Source: Liolophura sinensis
Lineage: Eukaryota > Mollusca > Polyplacophora > Chitonida > Chitonidae
Direction of reading: 5' to 3'
Assembly: GCF_032854445.1 (NCBI RefSeq)
Contig: NC_088298.1
Span: 17,563,976-17,627,975, forward strand
Length of the DNA: 64,000 nt
Shown here one piece after another: positions 60,480-64,000 of the stretch. The position numbers were made by a program, and so were the translations under genes. How positions within the stretch are numbered: position 1 is the stretch's first letter; every line of letters starts with the position of its first letter. The notes under the pieces are model-generated. The model saw only the letters and a list, made by a program, of their open reading frames with translations. It made no database searches and was not told the origin of the DNA.

Positions 60480-61270
60480 TGTCACTTGTACTCAGCAGGT
60501 AATCTGGTTCAAAACCTTTGAAGATGACTTCAGTGCCTATTAGTCATTCTAAGTTTTACCTGTATCAAAGCTTTACCTGCACCGGCACACTTACACATAC
60601 CTTGTTCATATACCTGTATATTTATTTTGATTCACCCCCCACTGAAAACTACTTTCTTCCTGCTTCACCGGAATAAGACTCTATTGTCACCAGGTCTTGC
60701 CCATAATACATGTATCACAGCTCTAGCCTATTCATTAGGATAGCTTACCTGTGATCAGAACACTTGAGACAGCTAGGCTATGTAATACAAACACTTAAGA
60801 AAACAATGTGGAGACGTAAAATTTCCAAGTTACCTGTAATCACTTTGTAATCAGATTTCCGACCTGTGGTGATGACTTAATATCTTTTATCTTTTATCTA
60901 AACATCTAACTTTCACCACTGGCACATGTTTAATACAAGTCCATTTATATACCAGCTTATACTCTGCCACCCCTTGCTGTTAACTTCCCTTATCCATAAA
61001 TACCTATCCCGCTGTGATCAGATTTTTTTTACCTGCAATGTGCCAGGTAGCTTTTAATTTAATGAAATTGACTCTTACCTTCTCCACAGGTCACTTTGAG
61101 GTGTATTAGTAATTCAAGAATAGCTATGTGTCAGACAGAAGTGGTATATAGATAACCTGTTAAACCTTTACTGTTTGGTGTAAAGCCCTATTAAACTACA
61201 AGTAATTACATGCATTAGACCACCTGTGTTTTACCTACATTTGTATGTAGAGTAAGAATATGTTAGGCAG
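60480..61270. promoter_or_regulatory. ACCTG/CAGGT-rich region, possible regulatory element
   Basis: I count about a dozen ACCTG or CAGGT pentamers in under 0.8 kb, several in the context TTACCTGTRATCA (60745, 60830). ACCTG is the core of E2-box sites bound by Snail/ZEB-type zinc fingers. The region is repeat-poor. Function is speculative because the motif may simply be common in this genome. Confidence 0.25.
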
Positions 61271-62007
61271 GTAAAAAGTTGTATTTTTAATATAAGGAAA
61301 ACTACCAGAATGTAGGCATTACTCACTGTATACATGTGTATATACATGTATGTTTTAATAGTTTGCTAAAAGATTTCTGGAGAGATGATCACTTACAAAG
61401 TTAAAGCGACATTGTTTCATTTATATATATATATATATCTTTTGAAAAAAAAATTTTATGTGTGTGTTATAGTGACATTTAGTTTGATAACAGAGATACA
61501 TTAGCAAAGTTTATATTAAGAGTTTGTAAATTTATAGGTTTGTTTAGAAAAGTTGATGGTAATATTCTGATTAGTTTTTAGTGAATCTTTAAGTACACTA
61601 TACATATATATATATATATGAACTTTTTTGCTTAATCAACAGTTACATGCAATGATTGTAAGAAATTTCAGTTGATCATAAATCTGTTTAAATATCTAGG
61701 TATTTTCAAAATTCAGTTAAGTAATAGAAATTTAAGTGTTAATGGTTTGTGAATTATAGAAATTAATGACTAAAGTAACGTTTTTGCAGGATTCAAATTT
61801 TGGTGTACATGTAATTTGATTTGATTGAAAATGTAAAATTTGTTTGCTATATTATATCGATCAAAGTATTGAAAATATTTCTCCTTTATTTGCGGAATTG
61901 TCAAAGTGTGTTTTTAGGAGAGTTTTATTCTGGCATTGCCTGTATTTTGGTTAACCTGAACTCTACAAGATTAATTGTGTTTTTTGGTTAAAGCTATCAA
62001 AAGGGCA
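61271..62007. other. Non-coding stretch with TA microsatellites
   Basis: Short (TA)n runs at about 61422-61438 and 61602-61619. No recognised exon. Confidence 0.5.
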
Positions 62008-62335
62008 TCCAGCCTGTTTTCTTGACACTTCTCTCTCAGAACAAAAACACCTGCTGTACAGCCCAGGTAAAAAGATACAGGTATTAACAGGTAGAAAATT
62101 GCAATCAGCAAGTGACATAAATAATAACTCCATTTAGGAGATCTATGATCCAGAGGAGAATGAAATGCTGGCTTCTGATTGGCTGGGAATTGTTTTGCAA
62201 GTGGGACAAACTTTCCCTTTGACACTGCTAATTATTCAGAATACCCAAACATGTATGTTAGTATATGAAAGCATGTTACATGCTTGTACTGTGTATGCAG
62301 GGCTCTGTTGGAGTTATCAACACCATCTGTGTGCC
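62008..62335 (+). repeat. Direct duplication of about 0.32 kb, copy 2
   Basis: Same orientation as copy 1 at 59524-59846, 2.5 kb away. It contains AAGTGACATAAATAATAAC where copy 1 lacks it. High identity suggests a recent segmental duplication or two copies of one dispersed repeat. Confidence 0.9.
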
Positions 62336-64000
62336 AGTAAGAGGGTGGAGCACGTGTTATATGAAAACTGTGAACAAACTGGCTAGTTTTCATTTCCAGA
62401 GCATAGCACATCAATGCAGATGGTTATCTTGTTGAGGGTAGCATATTCAAGATAAATATCTGTGATCGTGTGTACATGGACGTGAGTTGATGAAAACATA
62501 CAGGCAAGGAGCAGAAAGTACTTTTACATGTTCATTTACCCGATCAACCTGTGGGTTGGTTTGAACTTAGTGTATCAAGAAGAAAACTGTACCCGGATAC
62601 CATTACTGTACATGTACCTTTCAAGGTGTTGGCTAATCTAAGAATGGACCTATATAGACAGAACCAGTGAGTTTGCCAAATACGGTATGCATCAAATTAG
62701 TCCGTTCCTCAGCAGAATTTGACCAAACATTTCCGGTTAAGTCCAAAAGATCTCCGACGAATGTGATGGATTACTACTGTGGTTTCTGATCTGTGGACTC
62801 CGGAGAAATAGACAGTTTTCTTGTGTCTCTTGTATATTGGACACATTCAAAGTGTTTGAGATCCCACAAACTCCTAGAGTGCTAGGAATTTACAAATTTC
62901 AACGCAAAGTGGGATTAAGTCACGAATTCATCAAAACAGATCTGAGTTGTTGGTTCATCAAAAAAGTTCTGAGTTCTCTGATTTTACAAATTTCAAAGTC
63001 TTGGCATTGATCAGTGGTCTAAGCTACAAATTTGTAAGTGGATTCAAGAAAGTTTGGAGTTTTAGGGATGAATTCCTCTCCGTTTTAGGATGATGGATTT
63101 TTATGTTGGGGGGAAAATGCACATATAATACCATAGGCATGAAGTGCGTGCAATGCAGAAATCTCAATGGTGTGCTAGAGATCGAGTGACAGGAGAAAAT
63201 TTGCATATATACCGGTTCGAGTCATTCTATATGTGAATGGATCAAATAGGACGCATCTGCTACAAATCCGTTTTCCAGCCAGAGGACAAGAATTTTGATT
63301 TCAAGACATTCCAGGACTAGATACCAACAACATGATCTTTGGCCTGTAAGAGCACCTTTTATATTTATTTTTATGTTTTAAATTTTTTTTGGTTTTTTTT
63401 TTTTTGGTTTTTTGTTGAAATATAGAACATTTCTTTATGAAACGCATAGTCTCCGATTATCACAAACTAGCATGGTACAAGATTTGAGTAGCGTACATGT
63501 ACAGACTTCATTCATTTGCCTAGAACGTTCCTTGCACCGTGCCGATGTCATTGAAAACTGTTGACTGCTTTCTCTTTGTGTGAATCTGTCTTAATTTTGT
63601 ACTTAATATATTCCAGCGCAGTTCTCAGGTGGTTTATATTGAACGTAGGTTTCTTTGGTAATTGGATTTGCGATTACATGTATCGACCGTGGACATTGAT
63701 TTGAACTGACGACTGGTTTGATGCCTAAATTCACTTTTTTTTCCCCCCACATTTTGTGTCATTTATATTATCACAGTGTTCTTATAAAAGTGATGTGCTC
63801 TAAATGTAAAGTACCAAGCCAGTTAAAATCTTAAGAATTTCCATTTTATTGTGATAATTATACAATTTAATATTCGCAGGTGATATATTGCATATATATC
63901 ATCATAATTTCACATCTTACTATGTCAATCATAAGAATTATCATTAATAATTTCCCTTATTACAAGCAATCAGTATTGTTTCTCCTTGAAACTTTATAAT
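62336..64000. other. Non-coding stretch at the right edge
   Basis: The part 62640-63345 is less AT-rich and repeat-poor and might hold an untranslated or alternative first exon: ATGATCTTTGGCCT at 63331-63344 precedes GTAAGAG. T-rich tracts follow at about 63386-63415. No conserved coding segment was recognised. Confidence 0.35.

Noticed and set aside
63331-63344. Possible alternative first exon ATGATCTTTGGCCT/GTAAGAG
   Set aside because: Only five codons; its phase (two bases left) would match the exon following 53855, but a one-in-three phase match and a common donor motif are too weak.

Overview
This is animal nuclear DNA: AT-rich, intron-dominated, with no operons and no bacterial-type genes. 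Conserved coding sequence occurs only as short exons with GT/AG splice sites. The rest is intron and intergenic DNA filled with tRNA-derived SINEs, MITEs and minisatellites. The commonest SINE ends in TTGAGTACGGCGTAAAACAC followed by CAATCAAATAAATAAA, and the motif TACATGTA is very frequent. Both recall mollusc genomes, so a mollusc (or another lophotrochozoan) is my best guess; species cannot be told from this window.

Layout. (1) About 0.3-5.3 kb, minus strand: the 5' coding part of an inversin (INVS, nephrocystin-2) gene. Three exons, 5291-5129, 1348-1228 and 490-324, have compatible phases and encode an N-terminal extension plus the first ankyrin repeats. The gene continues off the left edge. 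Its introns hold a 45-bp satellite of about 2 kb (2854-4870) and a smaller 47-bp array. (2) 5.8-7.6 kb: an unrelated 47-bp satellite of about 39 copies. (3) 7.6-17.6 kb: probably the interval between two divergent genes, with scattered repeats and a 0.5-kb imperfect palindrome at 12.0-12.5 kb. (4) 17.66-53.86 kb and probably beyond, plus strand: a long-intron gene that I infer from a possible short start exon (17663-17689), an exon resembling the first part of a Ras-association (RA) domain (33164-33347), a possible alternative first exon (45512-45602) and an exon completing the RA-like domain (53774-53855). The phases agree, but linkage over such distances needs RNA evidence. (5) 53.9-64 kb: no certain exon. 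It holds a 26-bp satellite of about 48 copies, a local tandem duplication, a 0.32-kb direct duplication and a region rich in ACCTG motifs.

Mobile elements. I separate three tRNA-derived SINE families. SINE-1 has the tail given above and many copies, several with perfect 10-12 bp target-site duplications. SINE-2 has a tail of the type AAGTACGACGTTAAACCC plus (CACT)n. SINE-3 is a third tRNA-headed family with few, degraded copies. There are also three MITE-like inverted-terminal-repeat families of about 210-230 bp (A, B, C). Several minisatellites start exactly at a SINE tail or MITE end, and the 31-kb array is built from a SINE-2 tail. All family names here are local labels.

The long open frames in the satellites are a product of repeat periodicity, not genes. 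I found no clearly novel multi-gene system; the most interesting signals are repeat birth and turnover, the palindrome and the possible alternative first exons.
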